DNA of 36,480 nt from Acaryochloris sp. CRU_2_0 (GTDB lineage Bacteria > Cyanobacteriota > Cyanobacteriia > Thermosynechococcales > Thermosynechococcaceae): the NCBI GenBank assembly GCA_012034865.1, contig JAAUOM010000035.1, forward strand, positions 1 to 36,480. Direction: 5' to 3'. Positions 8,498-16,643 of this stretch are shown piece after piece. The first letter of the stretch is position 1, and each line of letters begins with the position of its first letter. The position numbers and the translations under genes were made by a program. Below the pieces are notes generated by a model. The model did not search any database and was not told the origin of the DNA. It saw only the letters and a program-made list of their open reading frames with translations.

Positions 8498-8968
8498 GTG
8501 CTGCTAGTGGCCGAAAAGCGTATCCCTTACCGCAAAATCTGGATATTCATTCTCCTGTGGCATGGTTTGACCGTCGTGATTAGCAGTTGCAGGAGTCTCT
8601 CTGCCCAGACGAGCTGTGAGGGATTTAGTCCTAACTTAAAAGTGAATTTGCCCCCTAGCACTAGAAATTTACAGGAATACTGTTATCAGGGTTTGAATCC
8701 AAGCTATAAAGCTGAATTTACGATATCTCCGTCAGACTTAAAGACCCTTCAACAGCAATATCCCTTAAGTAAAGATCAATGGTATCTGCAGATATCAAGC
8801 CGAATTTTTGCTGATTCAGCCCTATCAGACCTACGAGAGCGAGGGAAAAAGATGCGATCGCTCTTATATGCAGACTATTGAGATGGTGCCTACTTGGTGC
8901 AGGTCTTAATTGACACCAGTAACTCCCAAGAATACGGGGTCTATTTTTCCAATTCTTTTGTGGATTGA
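8498..8968 (+). pseudogene. exported hypothetical protein with in-frame TGA
   Basis: A reading frame of 156 codons with one internal stop, TGA at 8879-8881 (codon 128). Before it are a positive start, a hydrophobic export segment (IWIFILLWHGLTVVISS) and a mature domain with a few Cys. After it the same frame continues with DGAYLVQVLIDTSNSQEYG and stops at 8966-8968. The stop sits where Trp would fit (ADY-W-DGAYLV), so a TGG to TGA change is likely. The family is not recognised. The start is uncertain: GTG 8498 or the GTG three codons later. It lies 40 bp after the low-complexity exported protein. Confidence 0.55.
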
Positions 8969-9054
8969 TCTGCTTCAGCCTTGGCGATGCCTTTACGAAA
9001 TTTGACAACATTTGACATCCATAAGGATGCCGTTCACTGATGAAGATCCTTGTG

Positions 9055-9147
9055 ATACCAATTCTTGATGAGTGCGCATTACAAATATCCTTGCATTATA
9101 AGCATTTTAGGTATTTAATTTAGTGCATTCTCTCTAAGAATTGGTAT
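9055..9147. mobile_element. 93-bp MITE-like element with 12-bp inverted ends
   Basis: ATACCAATTCTT (9055-9066) and AAGAATTGGTAT (9136-9147) are perfect terminal inverted repeats enclosing 69 bp of AT-rich sequence without coding capacity. Such ACCAATTC/GAATTGGT ends are common in small dispersed cyanobacterial repeats. No target-site duplication is visible. The flanking DNA (8969-9054 and 9148-9271) holds no gene that I can support. Confidence 0.5.
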
Positions 9148-9271
9148 GAGATAGTGCTATGCTTCCTGGTGGCATTAAAAACTGTATTAATATCGCAAGG
9201 GGACAAGCTCATCAAACTTTTATTGCCACCGGTCAGAAGAACGTCGACTCAGGATAACGACTGGAACAGTG

Positions 9272-10186
9272 GGCACTGATCAATTAAAGTGTGATTGCTA
9301 TAATGTTTTCCTAGAGTAGGTTTTAGAGCAATGATAATGTGTGTATTGCGAGAGTGAGCGCGTCGTTAAGAATGGGAAAGACCGAGCATCTGGGCAAATC
9401 ATTCAGACCTACCGTTACAATGGTTGCAATGAATGTGGACGACGGTTCAATGAACGAAGCGGTACCCCAATGGCAAGACTGTGAACTGCCCCAGAAGTGA
9501 TCTCAATGGCAATGAAAGCCAGAAGTGAAGGATTGGGCATCAGGGCTACCGGCAGAGTACTAGAAAAATCAGCCGCAAGCATCATCACCTGGGAGAAACG
9601 GCTATCAACCCAGCTTACGAATTGGTCTCCCCCTGCACCAAGCGGGAGTGCAGTGACCCTAGAAGGGGATGAAGTTTACACTCGCATCGGAGAGAACCTT
9701 CCCCCCCGAAATGTCTGAGGGCTGGACGATTCACTTTATCGAACGAACCAGTCGCTATTGGGTGGATGCCCAAGCCGGACTTAAAAATGCGTCTTTATTT
9801 GAGAGCGGGGTCAAAACAGCCTGGGATTGGGCGAGTCCGAGTGAATGGATTCGATGGTTTACAGACGGTGAGCGACGCTATGGCAAAGTATTATGGACAT
9901 TAGCTAGTGTGTATCTGCCCTCTTGTGAAACGACCGACACTTACCCCTATCGTAAAGTCTGGCGAGAAGGCTTAGAAGTAGCCATCAAAGTCAAAGGGTC
10001 TCAAGGAACCCCTCGCGTTGAATGGATTAGCAGCGGTTGATTCATAATTAGGTCAGACCTCACTGGGGATTGGAGAAAAACCAGACACCAGCACTGGCAA
10101 TGGGCTATCTTCAGCGGCCTATTACAATACTCGAACTCCTATTCTCCAGAGGGTTTAAGTACATCACTTCTTAACCGATCAGTGCC
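9272..10186 (+). mobile_element. decayed IS1-family insertion sequence
   Basis: The left end GGCACTGATCAATTAA (from 9272) and the right end, read inward as GGCACTGATCGGTTAA (to 10186), are imperfect inverted repeats with ten identical outer bases. They flank a recognisable but broken IS1-type transposase. The length of 915 bp fits a copy with an internal deletion. No 8-9-bp target duplication was found, suggesting age or later rearrangement. A related end-like sequence recurs at 20581. Confidence 0.75.
9331..10174 (+). pseudogene. IS1-family transposase, multiply disrupted
   Basis: Remnant of a fused InsA/InsB-type transposase. In order: ATG start 9331 and first zinc-finger Cys; a frame change at about 9346 (CxxC reduced to C-V-C); CGRRFNERSGTPMARL; an in-frame TGA at 9482-9484 where Arg is expected; the helix-turn-helix region GIRATGRVLEKS; the catalytic LEGDEVYTRIGENLPP; an extra base in a C7 run (9701-9707); FIERTSRYWVDAQAG; DGERRYGKVLW; an internal deletion at about 10031-10036 that removes the HANHxEAxN region; then RLIHN-stop(10049-10051)-VRPHWG and MGYLQRPITILELLFSRGF to TAA 10172-10174. 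It cannot make an active enzyme. Confidence 0.85.
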
Positions 10187-10372
10187 GATTCTGATAGTGA
10201 CTTGAAGACCCTATGAGCCGACAGCGACATTGGCGATCGTGGCCTCTAATACCGCCGTGATCGAAGAATGGCTAATCCGGTGGGGAAAACATCACTTTCT
10301 GGATGCCTGCTGCCTGTAGGACAATATTATCCATAAGCCAGTCAACATAGCTGAGATCGCTAATGTGCCAGA
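10187..10372. other. spacer with no supportable gene
   Basis: Between the dead IS1 copy and the amidotransferase fragment. One short open stretch (IVASNTAVIEEWLIRWGKHH) ends near 10319 but has no recognisable family and may be debris of an older gene. Confidence 0.4.
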
Positions 10373-10693
10373 ATGTGTCAGTTATTAGGAATGAACTGTA
10401 ATGTTCCCACGGATATTTGCTTCTCCTTTGAGGGATTTTGCGCGCGAGGGGGTAAAACAGATGACCATAAAGATGGATGGGGGATTGCTTTTTTTGAAGG
10501 ATTAGGCTGCCGTGTATTTTTGGATGACAAGCCTTCTATTGCCTCCCCAATTGCTGAGCTGATTCGCCACTATCCCATCCAATCGACGAACGTGATTGCT
10601 CACATTCGTAAAGCAACGATCGGGCCAGTGGGTTTAGAAAATTGCCATCCCTTTAGTCGGGAATTATGGGGACGAGATTGGGTGTTCGGGGAC
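10373..10693 (+). pseudogene. class II glutamine amidotransferase, 3'-truncated
   Basis: The N-terminal 107 codons of a YafJ/GATase_4-type amidotransferase. The nucleophile Cys2 follows the initiator Met ([19 protein letters not shown]), with [37 protein letters not shown] and ELWGRDWVF after it. Relatives continue with AHNG and another 130-170 residues, which are absent: the frame runs into the inverted-repeat end of a 101-bp element at 10694 and stops at 10736-10738 after unrelated residues. The N-terminal nucleophile and Arg are intact, but much of the domain is lost, so a functional product is unlikely. What lies beyond the element is a different, opposite-strand gene remnant. Confidence 0.82.
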
Positions 10694-10794
10694 TGTAAAT
10701 TAGTTTGTGTCAGCAGCCTTAAATCGTTTTGCCATTGAATTTGAAGGGAGGTTTCCTATGTAGCTTTTTAAGTGCTGACACAAACTAATTTACA
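10694..10794. mobile_element. 101-bp MITE with 22-bp perfect terminal inverted repeats
   Basis: 10694-10715 (starting TGTAAATTAGTTTGTGTCAG) is the exact reverse complement of 10773-10794. The 57-bp interior has no coding capacity. The length and perfect ends indicate a recently active non-autonomous element that uses a transposase encoded elsewhere. It separates two truncated genes of opposite orientation and supplies the stop codon of each flanking frame. The parent IS family could not be identified. Confidence 0.8.
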
Positions 10795-10987
10795 AACTCC
10801 GCCAATTCGCTAAAAGCGCCAGCGTTGTAGAACGCTGTGAATCCTCTCGCGGCATCGAAGTCAGCTCAGCAATAGCTTGTTGTCGGGTTACCCCCTTCCC
10901 TAAAATCCGCAGCCATAGCGTTTCTGGCGTACAGGGCAGCAGTTTTGCCAGACCGTTCATTAAAAGCTGATTGGAGAGATCGCACGG
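10790..10987 (-). pseudogene. C-terminal remnant, possibly an Rpn-family nuclease/DUF4351 protein
   Basis: A minus-strand frame with LLMNGLAKLLPCTPETLWLR, ILGKGVTRQQAIAELTSMP and then QRSTTLALLANW. This resembles the C-terminal tail of cyanobacterial Rpn/DUF4351-type PD-(D/E)XK proteins (LLGKG...QAIxELxxLP...R.A.L.LL). The catalytic N-terminal part is missing upstream. The last residues and the TAA come from the 22-bp repeat of the adjacent MITE. The family call is from memory of the pattern and is tentative; that it is a fragment is clearer. Confidence 0.4.
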
Positions 10988-10997
10988 AATTTTGTTG

Positions 10998-11021
10998 TGA
11001 CAGGTGCGATCGCACCTGTCA
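10998..11021. other. 24-bp perfect palindrome centred on a HIP1 site
   Basis: The sequence from 10998 to 11021 is fully self-complementary, with core CAGGTGCGATCGCACCTG. HIP1 (GCGATCGC) is itself palindromic, but eight further paired bases on each side are unusual. It lies 85 bp upstream of the FHA-kinase ATG, and so could be a regulatory dyad or a recombination product. Confidence 0.5.
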
Positions 11022-11105
11022 ATCCTTTTCCAATTTACTAATCTAGTGCCAGTCCTTATTCTTAAGCTTAGATGCACTGGAAAAATTGACCCATCATTCT
11101 CATAT

Positions 11106-12453
11106 ATGTCAGCCAAAATCACCCTCACTATTATCGCTGGAAGTCTCCAAGGACAGGGCTTCATCTTTGAGACCCGCAATACCTGTATTATGGATCGCGC
11201 CCAAGACTGCACCCCCCACCTGCCCGATGATCAACACCACCGCACCGTTTCTCGCTATCATTGCCTCCTCGATATCAACCCACCCGCCATTCGCATCCGC
11301 GACTTTGGTAGTCTCAACGGCACCTATATCAATGGTCAGTTAATTGGCCGACGGCATCCTGAAACTACGCCAGAGCAACGTGATCAGATGTACTTCCCAG
11401 AGCATGATCTGAAACCTGGTGATGAAATCAGGTTAGGGAATACCGTTTTTCGAGTAGATGTTGAAGAACCTGGCGACAATGAAGCAACTCTGCCAGCGTC
11501 CTCTGTCCTGGCTAGTAACCCGCGAGAGCTGCTCGAACAAGTCCAGCGTATAGTTCAGTCACCGAATGCCGAAAAGCCTAGCCTGCTTGCAATTCAGGGT
11601 TACACCATCTTGAAGTAGCTTGGTCAGGGTGGGTTCGGTGCGGTCTACCTCGCTCGTCACGACAAAACAGGTGAGAAAGTTGCTCTTAAAGTATTGTTGC
11701 CCCAAGTTGCTCACAACCAGAACTATGTAGACATGTTTTTGCGTGAAGTTGAGAATACGAAAGTATTAGAGCATCCCAACTTGTCAAACTAAACGATTAT
11801 GGCTACTCCGATAGCCTCTTCTTCTTCACGTTGGACTACTGTAATGGGGGTAGTGTAGCGGATCTGATGCAAAAACGACGTCAACCCCTATCAGTTGATG
11901 GAGCCCTAGCGATCGCTCTCCAAGTTCTGGAAGGTCTAACCTATACCCATAATGCCAGCGTTCCCAACGTCAAGCAAAAGGATGGTAGCTTCAACCCAGG
12001 CCAAGGCTTGGTGCACCGCGATCTCAAGCCTGCGAACCTCTTCCTGACAACAGTGGATGGTAAACAAGTCGTTAAAATCGGTGACTACGGCTTAGCCAAA
12101 GCATTTGACCTGGCAGGTTTAAGCGGTCAAACCATGACAGGCACCATCGCTGGCACGCCACATTTCATGCCGCGCCAGCAAGTCATTAACTTCAAATATG
12201 CCAAGCCAGAAGTCGATGTCTGGGCACTAGCGGCCTCCTTTTACTACATGCTGACCTGCACCTACCCCCGCAATTTCACTGGGCAAGATCCATTCCTGGT
12301 GGTGTTGCAAACCAATGCTGTGCCAATTCTGCAACGGAATGCGGCTATTCCAAGACGGTTAGCAGAAGTCATTGATCTAGCATTAGTTGATATCCAAACA
12401 TCCACCTTAAAGACGCAGTAGCCTTCAGGCAAGCCCTCTTAAGTGCAATATGA
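11106..12453 (+). pseudogene. FHA-domain Ser/Thr protein kinase, inactivated
   Basis: One gene in several pieces. From ATG 11106 comes an FHA domain with VSRYHCLLD and IRDFGSLNGTYING. The frame meets an in-frame TAG at 11616-11618, immediately before the kinase glycine loop LGQGGFGAVYLARH. Kinase lobe I has VALKVLLP and FLREVENTKVLEHPN. A one-base loss near 11780 (relative to NLVKLNDYGYSD) shifts the frame. The following frame has HRDLKPANLFL and DYGLAKAF (DYG for DFG), then GTPHFMPRQQV. A further shift near 12390 precedes the tail NIHLKDAVAFRQALLS and TGA 12451-12453. Three independent lesions outside homopolymers point to a true pseudogene. Confidence 0.82.
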
Positions 12454-12539
12454 GTCACACCCATCGTATTTAGACAGAGTGCTGCAATAAAGACCGCTGC
12501 TGCATATAATGATTCCAATCTTTAGGAGTTTTTGCCACG

Positions 12540-14033
12540 GTGAAAACCACTCAATTGCTGCAACAGCTTTTCCAAAGCCAAAAGATGGGGTCTTTAATGT
12601 TACTGGGGTTTGCTTCGGGTCTACCGTTGTTCTTAACCAGTCGTACCTTGCAGTTGTGGATGCAAGACGCCAAAGTTGATTTGGGTGCAATTACTTTATT
12701 TAGTCTAGCCAGTTTGCCCTATTCTTTGAAATTTCTCTGGTCTCCCCTGTTAGATCGCTTTATCCCTCCGTTTCTCGGCCCTCGAAGAGGGTGGTTACTG
12801 CTAACCCAGGTGGGGCTAGTGTTGGTGATCATAGCGATGGCCTTGCAACAGCCTGCCCAAAATGCACAAGTGTTGCAATTACTGGCTGTGACATCCTTGA
12901 TCTTGACCTTTCTCAGCGCAACCCAAGACATTGTAGGAGATGCCTACCGCACGGATATTTTAGAACCCTCTGAACTCGAAACCGGAGCCTCTGTATGGGT
13001 ACTGGGCTATCGGATCGCCCTGTTAGTAACTAGTTTTCTGGCCCTAGCCCTCGCAGATTACATTCCCTGGAATACTGTCTACTTGTTAATGGCAGCTTTG
13101 ATGGGTATAGGTATTTGGGCAACCCTATGGGCACCCAGAGAGACAACCTTAGGCGAAAATGGCCAAACCTCCTCCCCCCTGTCTTTTAAAGATGGGTTTT
13201 TCTTGTTGGCGATCGCAGCTCTGGTTATCAGTCTGTTATGGGGAGTCATTCGAGGGCATCTTTCCTTACCAGTATTGTATTGGGTGGTAGCAGGAGTATT
13301 ACTGTTGTGGATCATCATAGCGGTAGTGGTTCCTCCTAAGCCTCGCCTCACTCAAGGAGAAAATCGTCCTCCTCAAACCCTACAAGATGCTATTATCTTA
13401 CCTTTTCAGGATTTCTTTCAGCGCTTTGGTTCCACTCAAGGTACTTTGATTCTCGTGTTTATTTTACTCTACAAACTGGGGGACTCCCTGGTGGGCATCA
13501 CAGGTAACTTATTTCTGCGCGAGATTGCCTTTAGCAAAACTGAAATTGCAGCTTTTCAAGGGGGAATGGGGTTTATTGCCACCACAGTTGGCGTCTTAGT
13601 CGGGGGCGCAATTCTCACCAGTATTGGCATCAATCGCAGCCTCTGGATCTTTGGTGCCCTCCAACTACTCAGTAATTTGGGCTATTATGCCCTAGCCATC
13701 ACAGGCAAGGATTACACCCTTTTAACCATCGCCATTAATATTGAGAATTTTTGTGCAGGCTTAGTGACGGTTGTGACCGTGGCCTATCTAATGAGTCTTT
13801 GTAGCCATAGCTTTACGACGACTCAGTTTGCGCTCTTCTCCAGTGTAATCGCCATCAGCCGTGATATTCTCTCTGCCCCGGCTGGGGAACTCGCAAAGTT
13901 AACGGGTTGGCCTGGGTTCTTTTTGCTAACTCTCGTCTTTGCTCTACCAGGTCTGCTGTTGTTACCTGTGGTCGCCCCCTGGAACGCACAACCCCTCGCA
14001 ATGTCGAGGCCTGGTAGTGAGGATCTCCTTTAG
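12540..14033 (+). CDS. AmpG-like MFS permease
   Basis: A 497-aa integral membrane protein of the PAT/AmpG branch of the major facilitator superfamily, which in other bacteria imports anhydro-muropeptides for cell-wall recycling. The family signature GFASGLPLFLTSRTLQLWM lies near the N-terminus, followed by LPYSLKFLWSPLLDRF and the loop FLSATQDIVGDAYRTD. About twelve to fourteen hydrophobic segments alternate with short loops, with a central hydrophilic loop at roughly 195-215. The start is GTG 12540, with TAGGAG upstream. The stop at 14031-14033 touches a small hairpin. The substrate in cyanobacteria is inferred from the family only. Confidence 0.88.
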   Translation: MKTTQLLQQLFQSQKMGSLMLLGFASGLPLFLTSRTLQLWMQDAKVDLGAITLFSLASLPYSLKFLWSPLLDRFIPPFLGPRRGWLLLTQVGLVLVIIAMALQQPAQNAQVLQLLAVTSLILTFLSATQDIVGDAYRTDILEPSELETGASVWVLGYRIALLVTSFLALALADYIPWNTVYLLMAALMGIGIWATLWAPRETTLGENGQTSSPLSFKDGFFLLAIAALVISLLWGVIRGHLSLPVLYWVVAGVLLLWIIIAVVVPPKPRLTQGENRPPQTLQDAIILPFQDFFQRFGSTQGTLILVFILLYKLGDSLVGITGNLFLREIAFSKTEIAAFQGGMGFIATTVGVLVGGAILTSIGINRSLWIFGALQLLSNLGYYALAITGKDYTLLTIAINIENFCAGLVTVVTVAYLMSLCSHSFTTTQFALFSSVIAISRDILSAPAGELAKLTGWPGFFLLTLVFALPGLLLLPVVAPWNAQPLAMSRPGSEDLL

Positions 14034-14058
14034 GCGTTATATTGTAACGCTTAAAAAA
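14034..14058 (+). terminator. weak hairpin after the AmpG-like gene
   Basis: GCGTTA (14034-14039) and TAACGC (14045-14050) pair around a 5-nt loop directly after the stop codon. Only TT and then an A run follow on plus, so termination by this alone is doubtful. Read on minus, the A run would be a T run before the stem. Confidence 0.25.
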
Positions 14059-14199
14059 CCGATTAACCCTGAGTCAGCAGTTCACCCCTATCTTCAGTCT
14101 GCAGTCTTGCTAAACATGAAAACAATAAAATTATTGCTGCGGATTGGCCAAATCTAGCTCTAGGATCATTTCAGCAATATCCATAGGTAAGCACCCGAT

Positions 14200-14517
14200 A
14201 TGGCCACGAAAAAACAATTCAAGAATTTCACAGAATTATTATCGGAGTCCGATAAACCTCTCTTGGTTGATTTTTATGCAACTTGGTGTGGCCCCTGCCG
14301 GATGTTGGTGCCCATCCTAGACCAAGTCAGCGCTTTAATGAAGGATCAAATACAGGTAGTTAAAATTGACACCGAGCGATATCCAGCTCTGGCTTCTGAG
14401 TACAATATTCACGCTCTGCCTACCTTAGTCTTATTCAAAGAAGGTAAGCCCATTGAACGCATTGAAGGGGTTTTACCGCCAGAAGATATTGTTAGCCGTT
14501 TACAGCCTCTCCTTTAG
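14200..14517 (+). CDS. thioredoxin
   Basis: A 105-aa thioredoxin with the active-site motif WCGPC (C30, C33), the preceding VDFYAT strand and the cis-proline in ALPTLVLF. It reduces disulfides of target proteins in the cytosol, fed by ferredoxin- or NADPH-thioredoxin reductase. The wording of the motifs is closest to the cyanobacterial isoform typified by Synechocystis Slr1139 rather than to the major m-type. The start is ATG 14200. The gene follows the AmpG-like gene by 166 bp and is followed by a short hairpin, so it is probably a single transcript. Confidence 0.93.
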   Translation: MATKKQFKNFTELLSESDKPLLVDFYATWCGPCRMLVPILDQVSALMKDQIQVVKIDTERYPALASEYNIHALPTLVLFKEGKPIERIEGVLPPEDIVSRLQPLL

Positions 14518-14540
14518 GTGGATTGATCTCCACTAAAGGA
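14511..14540 (+). terminator. imperfect hairpin at the thioredoxin 3' end
   Basis: CCTTTAGGTGGA, overlapping the stop codon, pairs with TCTCCACTAAAGG with a bulge. No T run follows, so it may be a 3' stabilising stem rather than a full terminator. Confidence 0.35.
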
Positions 14541-14562
14541 GCCTATTACCACTACGCGGAAG

Positions 14563-14589
14563 TAAAAAGGCAAAAGGTAAAAGGCAAAA
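14563..14589. repeat. short heptamer repeat (AAAAGGC type)
   Basis: Three to four consecutive units of AAAAGGC/AAAAGGT follow the thioredoxin gene, typical of short tandemly repeated sequences in cyanobacterial intergenic DNA. A single related motif (AAAGGCAAAAGGG) lies at about 5690-5704. Confidence 0.5.
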
Positions 14590-14676
14590 CCCTTGAAACA
14601 TAATCTTTTTGGAAGTTTTAAAGGGTTGCTGCATTGATGCCATAATGGACTATCTTCAGGGACAAAGCGGCAAGGA

Positions 14677-15579
14677 TTAGTTTTTGAGGTCTTTGAGTAA
14701 AGAGATAAAATCCGTTGCTACAGTGGTTTGTTTAAGTTCCGGACTGTCCAGAAGCTTGAGAACGATGTTAACCTGCGTTACCATATCAACCACACGAGTC
14801 AACATATTATCTTCTCGAAAACCAGGTAATAATTCAGTGGCACCTTGAATCTTCGCCCATTTGAGTTCATTCGGTAACACCTCTGTTCGCCCTCTACAGG
14901 TGAGGACAGTTTTCAGCCCAGGATAAGCACTCTGGCACCAACGGCAAAATTCATAGGGGTTAGGTTCTAAGGTTTGCGATTCCACCAACAGCAAATCTGG
15001 CAAGCGACTTTCATTCAGTGCAAAGTTATCTAAGCAGTTCCTTAAAGCTTCACTGGAGTTCAGTTTTTCCCAGATCACTGTTACCCCCTGATAGATTAAC
15101 AACTCTTGCCACAGCTTACCTTGGGTAGCTGAGGGTTGAACCATAAGCACAAGTTTTTGGGTAACGCTGGGATCAAAGGGTTCCAGAACAGAGGATAAAT
15201 GAAACTCCAAGTTAATCCGTCCCACCATTAACTGATCGCCATGTTGGAGGCAAGTGGGATGCAAAACGCGTTGTTCATTGATAAAGGAACCATTTAAGCT
15301 GCCTAGGTCACTCAGATAAAACTCTTGCATGGGGGTTGTAAAAATGAGGGCATGCTGTCGAGAAAGGGTGACATCGTTAAAAGTAATCGAACAACCCTGA
15401 TCACGCCCGAGGATCCACAAGGAATTCCCTACCAAGGTTCGATAGTATCCTTGCGCAGGGTAAGGGGAAAAGCGAACCATTGAGACTGAAGGCGTCCAAA
15501 ATCCACTTTCCGCCAACTCTTGGTGGGAGAGAGATGAATTTGCAGGGATGAAGAGTTGGGGGGTAGGGGTTGAGGGCAC
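14677..15579 (-). CDS. FHA-domain protein with a receiver-like C-terminal region
   Basis: A 300-aa soluble protein. Residues about 45-130 are a forkhead-associated phosphothreonine-binding domain with the key elements ILGRDQGCSI (Gly-Arg), LSRQHALIF (Ser-x-x-His) and LGSLNGSFINE (Asn-Gly). The second half (about 140-265) alternates hydrophobic strands and helices, such as KLVLMVQPS, LPDLLLVES and LKTVLTCRG. It resembles a degenerate response-regulator receiver without its phospho-acceptor, but this is inference. The start is GTG 15579. A second FHA protein in the neighbourhood, the FHA-kinase, is a pseudogene, so any partnership with it is lost. Confidence 0.8.
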   Translation of the reverse strand: MPSTPTPQLFIPANSSLSHQELAESGFWTPSVSMVRFSPYPAQGYYRTLVGNSLWILGRDQGCSITFNDVTLSRQHALIFTTPMQEFYLSDLGSLNGSFINEQRVLHPTCLQHGDQLMVGRINLEFHLSSVLEPFDPSVTQKLVLMVQPSATQGKLWQELLIYQGVTVIWEKLNSSEALRNCLDNFALNESRLPDLLLVESQTLEPNPYEFCRWCQSAYPGLKTVLTCRGRTEVLPNELKWAKIQGATELLPGFREDNMLTRVVDMVTQVNIVLKLLDSPELKQTTVATDFISLLKDLKN

Positions 15580-15903
15580 AATAACTAAAGATTTGGATCA
15601 GCAATAGTAGCTTAAAAGATCAGCAACAAAATTTGAGTTGTTTTGATCACAGCGTTTTATTTTCTATATAGAAATTAATTATGGCACGCCCTATTTTAAT
15701 CGGGTAGAAATTGTCATGGGCTTTGATGGAAAAAATCACCCCCAATTTGGAGACTTAACATCATCAATAAGATGCCAATCACTTGGTTGCACCTGTGCAA
15801 ATGCAATTACATGACTGAATCTGTGTATTGCTGAGTAACTCTCTTGGAGGTGATGCTCAAGATAAGGATATCAATTGCCCGCTAGCCTAAGACCTATTTG
15901 AGC
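15580..15903. other. intergenic region without gene; short dyad
   Basis: 324 bp between the FHA protein start and the end of the DUF4278 gene. The only structured element noticed is the perfect 14-bp palindrome TTTCTATATAGAAA at 15661-15674, about 80 bp upstream of the FHA gene start and plausibly part of its promoter. No RNA gene or supportable frame was seen. Confidence 0.4.
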
Positions 15904-16353
15904 TTAGCTAAGGGCAGCACCAGAGCGATCATAATCGTTGCGAAAACTGGGATGAACTTTGCCCTGAATATGATTCCAATAATGGGCTGCTTCAGTGCCC
16001 AACCCAACTTCTGTGGCCACCCGACTCAAAAGGCTTTGCTGACGGTTTTTGATCCACTTGTGATGGGACATCATCAATGAGCGAGCCATATTTTGGATTT
16101 TGAGTTCCGCAATATGGGTAACAGGAACGGTAAGGGGCGGTGTATAAGCAGGAGCTGGAATAGACTCGGTTTGACCCGTTTGATAAGCAATTCCCCGATA
16201 CACCAAATCTAAGGTGGGCTGTAATACTGGAGTTTTCTGAGGGTTTCTAAATCTCCATTCCAAGCCTCGATATTGGCCAACCTGATCCGTCAGTTGCGCA
16301 TTGACTTGAGGGGGGGTGTATTCGTAATCGACACCACGGTATTTAAGTTTCAT
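15904..16353 (-). CDS. DUF4278 domain protein
   Basis: A 149-aa protein of the cyanobacterial DUF4278 family, function unknown. The family signature MKLKYRGVDYEYTPP opens the protein, and a second copy, LDLVYRGIAYQTGQ, is at about residues 49-62. In between is the usual YRGLEWRFRNP segment. The C-terminal half is helical and basic (NMARSLMMSHHKWIKNRQQS). GGAGG lies about 7 nt before ATG 16353, supporting the start. It is divergent from hisIE with about 290 bp between the genes, in which I see no further feature. Confidence 0.82.
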   Translation of the reverse strand: MKLKYRGVDYEYTPPQVNAQLTDQVGQYRGLEWRFRNPQKTPVLQPTLDLVYRGIAYQTGQTESIPAPAYTPPLTVPVTHIAELKIQNMARSLMMSHHKWIKNRQQSLLSRVATEVGLGTEAAHYWNHIQGKVHPSFRNDYDRSGAALS

Positions 16354-16643
16354 GATTCGCCTCCGATCGTAAATCGTAGTAGTGAGTTCATTTAGATTTG
16401 AGGCGCGTTCCTTCGAGCCAATGCCCTACTTCCGTCCCCTCCCGATCAAAGGATCTTAAAATGTGTTAAGGGGATGAACGATTTATTTTCTGTATCAAAT
16501 ATAACAGTTTTTAGAGAAAACGTCTCTTTTTTACAAAAATAAATATTGTGGTTGCCGATCCATCATGATAGGACTGTCTCGTATGGCGGCATCGATCCGA
16601 CCCAAGGGATAATCTAAGCAGTTGTTGTCTTTGTCCTGCTGTG

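Noticed and set aside
9695..9715. Programmed frameshift in the IS1 transposase at the C7 run
   Set aside because: IS1-type frameshifting uses A-rich slippery sites between InsA and InsB. Here the C7 shift is within the catalytic region and the copy has several other lesions.
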